From Shewanella pealeana ATCC 700345 (GTDB lineage: Bacteria > Pseudomonadota > Gammaproteobacteria > Enterobacterales > Shewanellaceae): 64,000 bases of DNA. The notes under the pieces were generated by a model, which did not search any database, had not been told where the DNA came from, and saw only the letters and a program-made list of their open reading frames with translations. Both the position numbers and the translations under genes were made by a program. How positions within the stretch are numbered: the first letter of the stretch is position 1; each line of letters starts with the position of its first letter. Location of the stretch: positions 1,673,001 through 1,737,000 of the forward strand of contig NC_009901.1 of the NCBI RefSeq assembly GCF_000018285.1. The letters are read 5' to 3'. Below, piece by piece: positions 8,984-17,643 of this stretch.

Positions 8984-9775
8984 TTGAAGATCTGGACCAT
9001 AGCAAACCAAAAAGGCGGAGTGGGTAAAACAACAACAGTTGCCAGTCTTGCTGGTGCGTTTGTAAAACGTGGCCAACGAGTGTTAATGATTGATACCGAT
9101 CCTCATGCATCCCTTGGCTATTACTTAGGTATAGATAGCGAGCAATTGCCTTGTTCCCTTTACGATCTATTTCTAGCTCACAAGAGCCTAACTCACGAAA
9201 CTGTTCAAACCCATATTGTACCGACGAATGTACAAGGGTTAGATCTGATGCCCTCTACCATGGCCTTGGCGACTTTAGATCGCAGCCTAGGTCACGAAGC
9301 GGGAATGGGACTTGTTTTAAAAAGAGCCCTAAAGCTCATCGAAGGACAGTACGATATTGTGCTAATAGATTGTCCTCCTGTACTCGGTGTGTTGATGGTA
9401 AATGCACTAGCCGCAAGTGAGCACATTATTGTACCCGTTCAAACAGAGTTTCTGGCCTTAAAAGGGCTAGACCGTATGGTAAAAACTATGTTGTTGATGG
9501 GACGTTCAAAAAAAATTAATTATAGCTACACCATAGTGCCAACCATGTTTGACAAACGTACTCGCGCGGCCTCAGCCGCTTTGTTGCAACTTAATGAAGA
9601 TTATAACGAAGAGCTGTGGCAGGACGTGATCCCTGTTGATACCAAATTTCGAGATGCAAGTTTGAGCCATTTACCCGCCTCCCATTATGCCCCAAGTAGC
9701 CGTGGCGTGAAGGCTTACAATAGATTACTAGATTATTTACTCGCGAAGGATCTATCCCATGTCAAAATCAGTTGA
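8984..9775 (+). CDS. parC: ParA-family ATPase for polar chemotaxis array placement (ParC)
   Basis: The 263-residue protein is a ParA/Soj-type ATPase with the deviant Walker A motif 'NQKGGVGKTTT' near residues 8-18, Walker A' 'MIDTDPHASLGYYLG' and Walker B 'IVLIDCPPVLG'. In Vibrio the gene in this position (parC) places chemotaxis arrays at the old pole together with ParP. The order cheA-cheB-parC-parP-cheW here is the same, so I call it by that role rather than as a plasmid or chromosome partition gene. The start is TTG 8984 with 'AAGGG' upstream; no parB-like gene is nearby. The end overlaps parP by 17 bases. Confidence 0.88.
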   Translation: MKIWTIANQKGGVGKTTTVASLAGAFVKRGQRVLMIDTDPHASLGYYLGIDSEQLPCSLYDLFLAHKSLTHETVQTHIVPTNVQGLDLMPSTMALATLDRSLGHEAGMGLVLKRALKLIEGQYDIVLIDCPPVLGVLMVNALAASEHIIVPVQTEFLALKGLDRMVKTMLLMGRSKKINYSYTIVPTMFDKRTRAASAALLQLNEDYNEELWQDVIPVDTKFRDASLSHLPASHYAPSSRGVKAYNRLLDYLLAKDLSHVKIS

Positions 9776-10676
9776 TGATGCGGTATGTGATTATTTTTCG
9801 TTGTTGCTTAATGAGCCAGTGGCAGAAGCTGTGAAAAGTGAGCCGTCACAAGATGCTCAATTATCTGAAACGTTAGAAGTTGATCCACGTTTTAGTCGTC
9901 AGGCTCTTGAGTTACTGTTTACACGGGCTAACCAGACGGCAAGTCAGCAAGACGCACAGACGCTTTCACGTACAGAAGCCAGCGTTGCTAGCGTACAGCA
10001 AGGCGTTGTCGATGCTATTGAACCCGTTGAAGTTAAAGTCGTTGCTCAGGCTCAGCAGCCCAAAATTCAGGTTGTAGAACCACAAGATAAAGTCACAAGG
10101 CTATCGAGTTCGACACTCGATGCTTCAGAGGTTGATTCAGCTTCACAAGTGAGTGCTGTGGTAACAAGCGAACAGTCTGAGCAAGAGGCTTTAGTGTCGA
10201 CTCAAACACTATTAGAACAGCTTGATGAGGAGTTTCAGGTACTTTTTTTCAATGTTGCAGGTTTAACGCTCGCAGTGCCTTTAGTCAGTCTTGGTGGGAT
10301 CGTCAATTTAGATAAAGTTACTCGACTCATGGGGCGGCCTGAGTGGTATATGGGCGTGCAGCAATATCGTGAGGCGCAACTTAATGTCGTCAATACCTGC
10401 GCTTGGGTGATGCCAGAGAAGTATGATGAGCAGTTAGCTCAGAAAGTGAATTATCAATATGTTGTCGTACTTAAAGATAGCGGCTGGGGCCTTGGGTGTG
10501 AGTCGTTAGTAGATACGATATCAATTAAGAAGTCTGATATTAATTGGCGCAGTCAAGCAGGCAAGCGTCCATGGTTAGCTGGTGTAGTAAAAGAGCAGAT
10601 GTGCGGCATTTTAAATGTTGATGCCTTGGTTCAAATGTTGGCTTCAGGCTTAGGTTGCCAAGATGCGCTCATATAG
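9759..10676 (+). CDS. parP: ParP-like chemotaxis array protein with C-terminal CheW-like domain
   Basis: The first 155 residues are variable, rich in Gln, Val and Glu, with a conserved start 'MSKSVDDAVCDYFSLLLNEP'. Residues from about 157 to the end form a CheW-like domain ('FQVLFFNVAGLTLAVPLVSLGGIVNL'). This is the layout of Vibrio ParP, which links ParC to CheA and receptors and protects arrays from leaving the pole. The gene overlaps parC by 17 bases. The stop codon lies in a 12-base direct repeat (GCGCTCATATAG, two copies at 10666-10688). Confidence 0.85.
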   Translation: MSKSVDDAVCDYFSLLLNEPVAEAVKSEPSQDAQLSETLEVDPRFSRQALELLFTRANQTASQQDAQTLSRTEASVASVQQGVVDAIEPVEVKVVAQAQQPKIQVVEPQDKVTRLSSSTLDASEVDSASQVSAVVTSEQSEQEALVSTQTLLEQLDEEFQVLFFNVAGLTLAVPLVSLGGIVNLDKVTRLMGRPEWYMGVQQYREAQLNVVNTCAWVMPEKYDEQLAQKVNYQYVVVLKDSGWGLGCESLVDTISIKKSDINWRSQAGKRPWLAGVVKEQMCGILNVDALVQMLASGLGCQDALI

Positions 10677-11169
10677 CGCTCATATAGCAAAACGCTATAG
10701 CGTGCTAATAGAGCCTAGTTGGCTCAGTTCAAATCGTTAAGTTAGAAATTTGGCTTGGTCTTGGTATGTGATGTACTGGGTTAAAGAGAGCCATTTAGCT
10801 GCCGATACATATAGCAAAGCGTGAAACTCGTTGGGTTGGAAACGATTAAGTAATGTTTTACCGCATGGGTTATTGCTTGTGAGCAAGTTAGCCATTAATA
10901 ACAATCATAGATAATAGGTTTATTTATTAATGGGTAAAAATGGTCTATATATTGTATTGGATTAAGTAACTACCTATTCTAATTCAAATTTTACGCAACT
11001 AGCCTACTTAGTGGCATTTAGGCGTTGATTTTAGGCAGTTAGACATAGTTAGATTGAGCTAGACGTAAATAGTTAGACGCAGTTAAACATAGCAAGACAG
11101 TTAGTTTTATTGGCAAAAGTACTAACAATAAGTATTCACAAATAGTTTAGAAATATAGCTGCAAAGCTA
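10677..11169. other. Gene-less stretch between parP and cheW
   Basis: About 490 bases without a convincing gene. It begins with the direct repeat around the parP stop and a perfect 12-base palindrome (ACGCTATAGCGT, near 10691-10702). Further on it is AT-rich, with several short 'AGTTAGAC/AGTTAAAC' repeats at about 11035-11105. It probably holds a promoter for cheW, but I cannot place one firmly. Confidence 0.5.
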
Positions 11170-11184
11170 TTGATTGAGGCGATT

Positions 11185-11676
11185 ATGACAAGTTCAAACA
11201 GTGTAGCCGTAGCAGCGGGAACCGAAGATGCAGTTTTACAGTGGGTAACATTTAAGCTGGATAACGAAACTTATGGTATCAACGTTATGCAGGTTCAAGA
11301 AGTGTTGCGTTATACCGAGATAGCACCAGTACCCGGTGCACCTCATTATGTGTTAGGTATCATTAACTTACGTGGAAACGTTGTAACCGTTATTGATACT
11401 CGCTCACGCTTTGGCTTAGCTTCAGCCGATGTTAACGACTCGACACGTATTGTGATTATTGAAGCTGAAAAGCAGGTAATCGGTATTCTAGTCGACAGTG
11501 TGGCAGAGGTTGTTTACCTGCGTGGTTCGGAAATTGATAATGCACCGAATGTGGGTACAGAAGAGAGCGCTAAGTTCATTCAGGGCGTTAGCAATCGAGA
11601 TGGTGAATTATTGATTTTGGTTGATTTAGACAAGTTACTATCAGATGAAGAGTGGATAGAGCTGACGCAGATTTAA
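11185..11676 (+). CDS. cheW: Chemotaxis coupling protein CheW
   Basis: CheW couples receptors to CheA. The protein is essentially one CheW domain ('VTFKLDNETYGINVMQVQEVL', 'VLGIINLRGNVVTVIDTRSRFGL', 'EIDNAPN'). I choose the ATG at 11185 (163 residues, MTSSNSVAVAAG) because GAGG lies 5 bases upstream of it. A TTG at 11170 is also in frame but would include that ribosome binding site in the gene. The gene is separated from parP by about 500 bases, so it may have its own promoter. Repeat blocks begin right after the stop codon. Confidence 0.95.
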   Translation: MTSSNSVAVAAGTEDAVLQWVTFKLDNETYGINVMQVQEVLRYTEIAPVPGAPHYVLGIINLRGNVVTVIDTRSRFGLASADVNDSTRIVIIEAEKQVIGILVDSVAEVVYLRGSEIDNAPNVGTEESAKFIQGVSNRDGELLILVDLDKLLSDEEWIELTQI

Positions 11677-11685
11677 TTTAACAGA

Positions 11686-11970
11686 AGATCCTAGGGCGCT
11701 TTGCTTATAGAGCGGACTTCGTCCTGCTAGGTCCTAGGAAATGCAAATGCAAAAGTTTGTATCGATTAAGTGTAGAGTTTCTTTTGCCGAAGCTAGAACT
11801 TTCTTTTAAAGTAGGTCGGCATTTATGCCGTCGCTTCTATAGATGACATAAATATTTGATGGGCTAAAGCCCAGCCTACAAAACATAACTTGCTGAATTT
11901 AAAAGTGACTCAGTCTGTTCGTTTTAATTTGTTGATGTTCCTAGAACCTGCTTTTCCTAGGACCTAGCTC
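11686..11970. repeat. Composite intergenic repeat: heptamers plus REP-like hairpin pair
   Basis: The gap between cheW and the DUF2802 gene holds heptamer-type sequence (GATCCTAGGGCGC..., TAGGTCCTAGG) at 11686-11745. A REP-like pair follows at 11811-11879, starting GTAGGTCGGCATTTATGCCG and ending GGGCTAAAGCCCAGCCTAC: two hairpins in opposite orientation with GTAGG...CCTAC ends. More heptamer sequence follows at 11938-11970. The same modules recur near 12.5, 21, 47.5, 49.6, 51.2, 52.5, 53.3 and 62 kb. Confidence 0.85.
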
Positions 11971-12058
11971 CTTCTTAGCTTTAACGCCCTCGAAGTGATG
12001 CAGTCACGCTCTAGCAGCGCAGTGTCCTTCTTAGATATTTTTATAATAAGAGTCATTA

Positions 12059-12463
12059 ATGATTGTCGAAGAAATTTTAATTGCTACTGCGTTGCTGTTT
12101 ATCATTGCTTGTCTTGCATTGGTGCTTTATTTACAAAAGCAAACGAGTAAGTTGCGTGCAAAAGTCGATGCACTGACCGTGTTAGTGAAAGAAAGCGATA
12201 AGCAAAGAGAAGCCGTTAAGCGTGAGCTACAGGAGCTAAGAAGCGGTACGATTGGTGTTGGGCGTCGTATGTTAGAGTTAGAGAAAAAGCTTGCACAACA
12301 AGACGCTAAATTTGAAGAGAGCAGCCAGCAAGACCCACAGGCTAGGCTGTATTCTCGCGCAATGAAGATGGTTGCCTTGGGCGCCGGCGTTGCAGAGCTT
12401 ATTGAAGAGTGTGAGTTACCTAAAGCCGAAGCTGAGCTGTTGATCCGATTGCATGGGAAATAA
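12059..12463 (+). CDS. DUF2802 family membrane-anchored coiled-coil protein
   Basis: The 134-residue protein has an N-terminal membrane segment (about residues 5-25, ILIATALLFIIACLALVLYL) and a heptad-rich coiled coil (about 28-95). The C-terminal part 'SRAMKMVALGAGVAELIEECELPKAEAELLIRLHGK' region is a small helix-turn-helix-like end typical of DUF2802. Proteins of this family are found next to cheW in Shewanella, Vibrio and Pseudomonas; their function is not known to me. It is flanked on both sides by repeat blocks, so it is likely transcribed alone or with cheW. Confidence 0.85.
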   Translation: MIVEEILIATALLFIIACLALVLYLQKQTSKLRAKVDALTVLVKESDKQREAVKRELQELRSGTIGVGRRMLELEKKLAQQDAKFEESSQQDPQARLYSRAMKMVALGAGVAELIEECELPKAEAELLIRLHGK

Positions 12464-12880
12464 GAAGGGCGGACTGCGTCCTTCTAGGTTCTAGGGCGTT
12501 CGCAGGCTCACTTCGAGGACGCTTCGCTTCTAGATCCTAGGGCGGACTTTGTCCTTCTATAAAGTCAAAGGCTGAGACAAACGCTTCGCTCACGGAAGAT
12601 TGAACGTTCGCTGGCTCACTCACAGAACGCTGCGCTGACAGTTCAAACTGAGACAGTTCAAGCTAAGACAATTCAGGTTTTTTATCTTTTTCGTTTTTTC
12701 GGCTTTGTTTCCGTAAGCGAAGCGTTCTGTAGTGACCTTCTATTAAAATAAATAGTCACGTGCCGTAGGCCGCAGGCCGTTCGTCTTAGCTTGTTCGTCC
12801 CTGCTTTCCCATCTTAGCTTTCACCTAGGACCTAGGACCTTTCTTCGCTTTTACCTCGCAGCGCAGCGTCCTTCCTAGCT
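12464..12880. repeat. Composite repeat block between DUF2802 gene and FlhB-like gene
   Basis: About 415 bases made almost entirely of dispersed-repeat modules: heptamers (TTCTAGGTTCTAGGG, ACCTAGGACCTAGGACC), the GC-rich module 'ACGTTCGCTGGCTCACTCA...GAACGCTGCGCTGACAG' at about 12600-12645, its inverted form (GTAAGCGAAGCGTTCTGTAG near 12713), and 'GTGCCGTAGGCCGCAGGCCG'. No gene is seen. It separates two convergent transcription units and reaches the stop codon of the FlhB-like gene. Confidence 0.85.
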
Positions 12881-13189
12881 CTACGCCTCTTCCATAATCT
12901 TCTGATGCATATTGTTCCACTTTTCAGGAAACTTACCGTCTAGCACATACACAAAAGCAATGAGTTCAGCGATGAGCAGGTAGAGCTCACTTGGGATCTC
13001 GTCTCCGACTTCTAAACGCTGCAAAAAATCACATAAGTACTCATCTTGATGTATCGGGATCCCGGCTTGCTGCGCTAAGGCGATGATTTCCTCTGCCAGT
13101 CTATCTTCACCCTTAGCCGAGACTTTGGGTGCGGTCCCTGGCTGATAGCTGAGCGCAACAGCCTTTTTGGGGTTCTCTGTTTCAGTCAT
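12881..13189 (-). CDS. FlhB C-terminal-domain-like protein (FlhX-type)
   Basis: The 102-residue protein matches only the cytoplasmic C-terminal domain of FlhB/YscU ('AVALSYQPGTAPKVSAKG' through 'AELIAFVYVLDGKFPE'). It lacks the membrane part and the NPTH autocleavage site of a full export switch protein. Such stand-alone proteins (often called FlhX, or 'EscU/YscU/HrcU family') occur in flagellated bacteria and can partly replace the FlhB cytoplasmic domain. It follows the FliK-like gene on the same strand after 26 bases, which fits a shared role in hook-length or export switching. The stop codon abuts repeat sequence. Confidence 0.88.
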   Translation of the reverse strand: MTETENPKKAVALSYQPGTAPKVSAKGEDRLAEEIIALAQQAGIPIHQDEYLCDFLQRLEVGDEIPSELYLLIAELIAFVYVLDGKFPEKWNNMHQKIMEEA

Positions 13190-13215
13190 CTTTTCTCCCT
13201 TTCAATCGCTCTTCA

Positions 13216-14820
13216 CTATACATCTATCTTCACCAAGTAGTGCTCTCCTGGCAAGATGCTAGCAGGAACGCTCTCCGTTTTTGTATTAACTGTTACTTGA
13301 CCAAAACCGATATTCTCAAGCTTCTTAGCCAGTGACGGTTTAAGGAGTTCAATTTTGCTGATGACAGTTTCATTGGCAGATGAAAAATTTAACTTAAGTG
13401 GCGAGTTGACCTGCGGTTTATCCTGTTTAAGCACTTGAGCGTTAATGAGTAGAGGGCCGCTAGCCAAATTGAATTTTAATTGTAATCTCCAAATATCATT
13501 GTTTGCGCTACTTGACTGCTTTTCCTTTTGAACATGCCCCTCTAATTGTTCTTGATAATGATTAATTGAATAAGGCAATGCAAAATAGTAGTTAGTTGCT
13601 TGGTCGTTTTTACTTGAGGCGTGTTGATAAAGGCTTAGGTTACTTAATAGCTTAGATATTGAGCTCTGGCTAGCAGAAGACTCGAGTAGCTGTAATAGTG
13701 GCTCTGGCAGCGCTAAGTGCTCTTGCAGCATAGATAGTTTCAGGGCCAGTTCTGGAGATATTTTTGACGCAGATGCCCGGCCTAGCAACAACTGAAACAA
13801 TAAGCTGATGGTGTTGATATGGCTATTAAGAGGTCTGCTGAGCCAGTCATTAGGCGAGGGACTGGTGCTGATTGTGGCTAAAATGCTCTGTTTAAGTCTT
13901 TGTGGTTGGCTTAATTCAATTAAGGTTTCAGGGGTTAACATAGGTAGCAACCTTAACAATGCAGTAGCAAGCGTTTCTTTTACTTGTGGCATAGTCGGTG
14001 TGCTTCTAGGTAACCCGCCAGCTTTTTCAAGTGCATCCGCTAATAGAAGCGTTGATGTGACCGGCCTAGGAGCTGCGTCTTCTTCGAAACGGCTTTGAAT
14101 TAACTCTTGTTTGTTAAAAGGCAAGCCTTCAGCATCAATACTTTCTAATGACTTGAATAGTTGCCCATATTGGAAGTTAACATCGGTTTTTTGAGTTAGC
14201 CTCCGGTTTGACGGCTCAGAAGTCTCTCCCGTCACCTCATCCTCGATTGGCTTGCTAGTGTCTAGCGCCGAAATTAAATTGACTTTAGTTTTGAGCTGAA
14301 TAGGGGCGAGTTCAAGAAAAAGCTGATTGTTTTTGCTTTTTATTGAAGCTGAATACTCACCTTGATTGATTAGGTGCAGCATTTCTAATTTAATTTTGAA
14401 GCCTGTATTAAACAGTAATTGCCCATCTTTAACTTTTGCTGTGGGTAATGGATAGCCGCCATTACGCTTTGCAAGGTGATGTAGTGTCTTTTGTTGATCC
14501 TTGTTACGGCTCACAGCAGATAATAAGGCTTGAGGTAAGGGGATACTATGGGCCTGACCTAATGCCAATAAGGTGCTTTGCGTTATGGCACCGTTAATTT
14601 GCACTATATTTAAAAGAAAGTTTTGAGCCTGTTTGAGCTGTTGAAGAGAGGTAGCATGGATAGTTTTAAACCTATATTCTTGCCCTGAAAGATTGATGCT
14701 AAATCCAGATTTAGTCATCTGTAGTGCGACAGGCACTAGGGAGCTAACAGTCTTTTCATTAGTAAAAGATCCACTTTTTAATTGATTGGGCGGCGTAGTG
14801 AAATTGGTTACTGTATCCAA
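13216..14820 (-). CDS. FliK-like flagellar hook-length control family protein
   Basis: The 534-residue protein is Gln/Leu/Ser-rich and poorly conserved for most of its length. Its C-terminal third ('DIWRLQLKFNLASGPLLINAQV', 'LKPSLAKKLENIGFGQVTVNTK') resembles the FliK C-terminal domain that contacts FlhB. Residues 1-160 contain a second ordered part. It is not in the usual fliK position (the main fliK would be near fliL/fliM, outside this window), so it may be a second FliK-like protein working with the neighbouring FlhB-like gene. The start is TTG at 14820; no strong ribosome binding site is visible, so the start is uncertain. Confidence 0.7.
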   Translation of the reverse strand: MDTVTNFTTPPNQLKSGSFTNEKTVSSLVPVALQMTKSGFSINLSGQEYRFKTIHATSLQQLKQAQNFLLNIVQINGAITQSTLLALGQAHSIPLPQALLSAVSRNKDQQKTLHHLAKRNGGYPLPTAKVKDGQLLFNTGFKIKLEMLHLINQGEYSASIKSKNNQLFLELAPIQLKTKVNLISALDTSKPIEDEVTGETSEPSNRRLTQKTDVNFQYGQLFKSLESIDAEGLPFNKQELIQSRFEEDAAPRPVTSTLLLADALEKAGGLPRSTPTMPQVKETLATALLRLLPMLTPETLIELSQPQRLKQSILATISTSPSPNDWLSRPLNSHINTISLLFQLLLGRASASKISPELALKLSMLQEHLALPEPLLQLLESSASQSSISKLLSNLSLYQHASSKNDQATNYYFALPYSINHYQEQLEGHVQKEKQSSSANNDIWRLQLKFNLASGPLLINAQVLKQDKPQVNSPLKLNFSSANETVISKIELLKPSLAKKLENIGFGQVTVNTKTESVPASILPGEHYLVKIDV

Positions 14821-15214
14821 AATGTACTCTTAAAGTTTCTCAATTAGTTAAAACAACTATCTCGATATGTTTGGTCACAAAGTTTTGTTTGACCTTGTTG
14901 TCTTACTTAGTATCCTTAGCCATCTTCAGGACGTTAATGAAAATATTCGACTGGCTATGCACTATTTTTGTGGGGCCTTATTGACTGTATCGACACAAGG
15001 TCTATACGACTTTAGTTAGAATTTAGCTATATGGTAAACCTTTAGAACTATTCATTAGATCTAGGTATAAGCTCTAGACTGTTTTTATTCAATTGAAACA
15101 GACTTATAGAGGTTAAATCGTTGAGATTTATGTGTGAATATTTATACTCTAGTCAGTGAGTCGGAATGGGCAGGCAACGACTAGTACAACGAACTCCTTT
15201 TCAAAGAGACAATT
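14821..15214. other. Divergent promoter region, FliK-like gene / mlaA
   Basis: About 390 AT-rich bases between two divergent genes. No gene, repeat block or clear hairpin is seen. It must hold the promoters for both directions, but I cannot point to convincing -35/-10 pairs. 'AAAGAGA' at about 15200-15206 is the likely ribosome binding site of mlaA. Confidence 0.5.
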
Positions 15215-15982
15215 ATGAAGTTTAAATGGATTGTGCTTTCTCTGGCGATATTTGGAATGCCTTCAATTGAAGCTGCAGAAGATACCACTACGGACGGTGA
15301 GCAACAGATAACGGTAACCTATAATGACCCACGAGATCCGATAGAGGGCTTTAACCGAGCCATGTGGGACTTTAACTATCTGTTTATGGACCGTTATTTT
15401 TACCGCCCCGTTGCCCATGGCTATAATGATTACATTCCTCATCCAGTAAAAAGTGGGGTTAATAATTTTGTACTAAACCTCGAAGAGCCTTCAACCTTAG
15501 TTAACAATACATTACAAGGAAATTGGGGCTGGGCTGCTAATGCTGGCGGCCGATTTACGGTCAATACCACATTAGGCCTGTTAGGGGTGATTGATGTTGC
15601 CGAGATGATGGGGATGACTCGTAAGCAAGATGCTTTTAACGAAGTGCTTGGTTATTATGGTGTACCGAATGGCCCGTACTTCATGGCGCCATTTTTCGGT
15701 CCTTATGTTACTCGTGAGCTCGCGTCAGACTGGGTTGATGATCTATACTTCCCTCTGTCTGAGCTGACGTTCTGGCAGTCAGTCTTAAAATGGGGTCTTA
15801 AAAACTTGCATACGCGAGCGTCTGCAATCGATCAGGAACGATTGGTTGATAATGCGCTCGACCCATATACTTTTGTGAAGGATGCATACTTTCAGCACAT
15901 GGACTACAAGGTATATGACGGTGACATTCCTCAAAGTGACGACGATGAGTTACTTGATGAGTACATGCAGGAATTAGAATAG
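15215..15982 (+). CDS. mlaA: Outer membrane lipid asymmetry protein MlaA (VacJ)
   Basis: MlaA sits in the outer membrane and removes phospholipid from the outer leaflet, handing it to MlaC for retrograde transport. Family motifs are clear in the 255 residues: 'DPIEGFNRAMWDFNY', 'VNNFVLNLEEPSTLVNN', 'GLLGVIDVAEMMG' and 'YGVPNGPYFMAPFFGP'. The N-terminus is a signal peptide (MKFKWIVLSLAIFGMPSIEA), but I see no cysteine at the expected lipobox position, so it reads as a signal peptidase I substrate rather than a lipoprotein. The mlaFEDCB genes are not next to it. It is followed 95 bases later by the response regulator gene. Confidence 0.93.
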   Translation: MKFKWIVLSLAIFGMPSIEAAEDTTTDGEQQITVTYNDPRDPIEGFNRAMWDFNYLFMDRYFYRPVAHGYNDYIPHPVKSGVNNFVLNLEEPSTLVNNTLQGNWGWAANAGGRFTVNTTLGLLGVIDVAEMMGMTRKQDAFNEVLGYYGVPNGPYFMAPFFGPYVTRELASDWVDDLYFPLSELTFWQSVLKWGLKNLHTRASAIDQERLVDNALDPYTFVKDAYFQHMDYKVYDGDIPQSDDDELLDEYMQELE

Positions 15983-16077
15983 CATTAGAATAAGTGGACA
16001 AATAATAATAACTGCTCCGCTTAAAGCGTAAACAAGACACAAGGACGTCGGTTTTCGCTGTTGTCAAAGGGCAGCTT

Positions 16078-17184
16078 ATGGCGTTAAAAGAGCTAACGAT
16101 ACTTTTTGTGGAAGACGACCCTGTCTTTCGTAAACTTGTCACATCTTATCTAGAAAGCCGCGGTGCAGACGTAACAGAAGCAGAGAATGGTGAGCAAGGG
16201 CTAATTAGTTTCAAATCACAGCAGTTTGATATTGTAATTGCAGATTTAAGCATGCCGAAACTGGGCGGCTTAGACATGCTTGAGGCGATGAATCAACACA
16301 GTCCCAGTACACCATCAATCATTATTTCGGGTAACCAGGCGATGTCTGATGTGATTGAAGCGTTAAGACGTGGTGCCAGTGATTACCTTGTCAAACCGGT
16401 ATCCGATCTATATCTAATTGAAAACTCAATTCGTGAATGTTTGAATAGCTCGCTAGAAGAGTCCTTGAACCTTGATGATCAAGAGTCTTTGTCCTATTTA
16501 GAACTCAATGAGAACTTAGCTCTTTTAGAGCAAAGCAGCGAAGCGGCAAAGAGTGTCCAGCAACAACTGTTTCCTCCAAGCCGTGTTGAATATAGCGATG
16601 TCGTTATCGATTACAGCCTATTTAACACCGATGAGGTAAGTGCCCACTTTATCGATACCGCCATGATAGATGAAAAACATGTGATGATGTACATGGCACA
16701 TTTCCATCCCCATGATAACCGAGCGGCGTTTGCTTCAGTTTTATTGAAGAGTTTCGTTAACCATAAGCTTAAGCTCTTCAGGAACGGCGTGTCACAGGTC
16801 GTTATCGACCCTTTTAATATGCTGGTTTATCTTAATGACCGAATGACGAAGTCTGGGCTTGGTATTGTCGTCGATATGACCTATATCGTTGTCGATTTAA
16901 CTAATTACCGGGCATCAATAGCCAAAGCTGGAAACGAATTTCGCTGTTACTTAAAAAATAGCGAGGGGCTGTCTCCTATCGCACTAGCAGACTCTTTACA
17001 GCTAGGAATGGCAAATTGGAGCAAGCCCAGTGTTCAGTTTAGAACTTTACTCTTTGGTGAAAAGTTGTGTATTTCAACGCTAGTGAGTGAACACAAACAA
17101 CTGCTTTTAGACAACCAATTCCATGGACTAATTCATCAGCCAGAAACCGAGCCTGGTGGGTATATGCAGCTTTCTTTAAAATAA
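16078..17184 (+). CDS. rssB: RssB-like response regulator with degenerate PP2C-type output domain
   Basis: Residues 1-125 are a receiver domain: acidic pocket E12/D13/D14, phosphorylation site D56 in 'VIADLSMPKLGGL', and 'DYLVKPVSDL'. A helical linker with 'SVQQQLFPPSR' follows, and then a PP2C/SpoIIE-like domain. In that domain the metal-binding motif expected as D-x-S/T-G-H-G reads 'MYMAHFHPHDNRAAFASVLL', so phosphatase activity is unlikely. This layout is that of E. coli RssB, the adaptor that delivers sigma-S to ClpXP. The role here is inferred from the layout; a partner-switching regulator of another kind is possible. The length of 368 is near that of RssB (337 in E. coli). Confidence 0.72.
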   Translation: MALKELTILFVEDDPVFRKLVTSYLESRGADVTEAENGEQGLISFKSQQFDIVIADLSMPKLGGLDMLEAMNQHSPSTPSIIISGNQAMSDVIEALRRGASDYLVKPVSDLYLIENSIRECLNSSLEESLNLDDQESLSYLELNENLALLEQSSEAAKSVQQQLFPPSRVEYSDVVIDYSLFNTDEVSAHFIDTAMIDEKHVMMYMAHFHPHDNRAAFASVLLKSFVNHKLKLFRNGVSQVVIDPFNMLVYLNDRMTKSGLGIVVDMTYIVVDLTNYRASIAKAGNEFRCYLKNSEGLSPIALADSLQLGMANWSKPSVQFRTLLFGEKLCISTLVSEHKQLLLDNQFHGLIHQPETEPGGYMQLSLK

Positions 17185-17263
17185 GGTTCTAGGAGGAGCA
17201 GGTTATAGGCTCTAGGAAGAGCTTTATAGATTGTACTCGTTTTGTTTATTCAAGGATGAATGT

Positions 17264-17617
17264 ATGAAAACTCTAACTTTTGAGAACTTAGATGTTTGGA
17301 AGAGAACGTCAAGACTTAGCTGCGATATTTACCATTTATTTTAAGGCTGTAATGATTTCGGTTTTAAAGATCAAATAACCCGTGCGGCTCTTTCAATTCC
17401 GTCAAATATCGCTGAAGGTGAAGAAAGGCAAACGTCTAAAGAGTCTGCTCGTTTTCTATAATATTCAAAGGGCTCTGCAGGCGAGTTGGTTACTCAACTA
17501 TATATCGCAATTGAAGTTGGGCTCGTGAATAAGAATGAGGCAATAAAGTTAATTGATGGAGCTAAGCAGATATCATCAATGCTAGCGGCCCTCATTTTAA
17601 TTCGAAAAAGACTGTGA
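17264..17617 (+). pseudogene. Broken four-helix-bundle (S23/IVP-type) gene with two stop codons
   Basis: Starting at ATG 17264, the frame reads as a clear homologue of the intact gene at 24589-24948: 'FENLDVWKRTSRLSCDIY', '[18 protein letters not shown]', '[17 protein letters not shown]', 'YSKGSAGELVTQLYIAIE', 'LAALILIRKRL'. It is interrupted in frame by TAA at 17342-17344 and TAA at 17459-17461, and ends at TGA 17615-17617. There is no frameshift. The family was first known from proteins coded within 23S rRNA intervening sequences and also includes the Avd accessory protein of retroelements. The bundle cannot be made whole unless stops are read through, so I call it a pseudogene. Confidence 0.85.
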
Positions 17618-17643
17618 AGATCTTGAACTAATTCTCCCTTAAA

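Noticed and set aside
8984..9775. Chromosome partition gene parA/soj
   Set aside because: No parB or parS-like site is near and the gene sits in the cheB-parC-parP-cheW order used for array placement.
17264..17617. Stop-codon recoding in the four-helix-bundle gene
   Set aside because: Two TAA codons, no recoding signal that I can see, and an intact paralogue nearby; simple decay is the plain reading.
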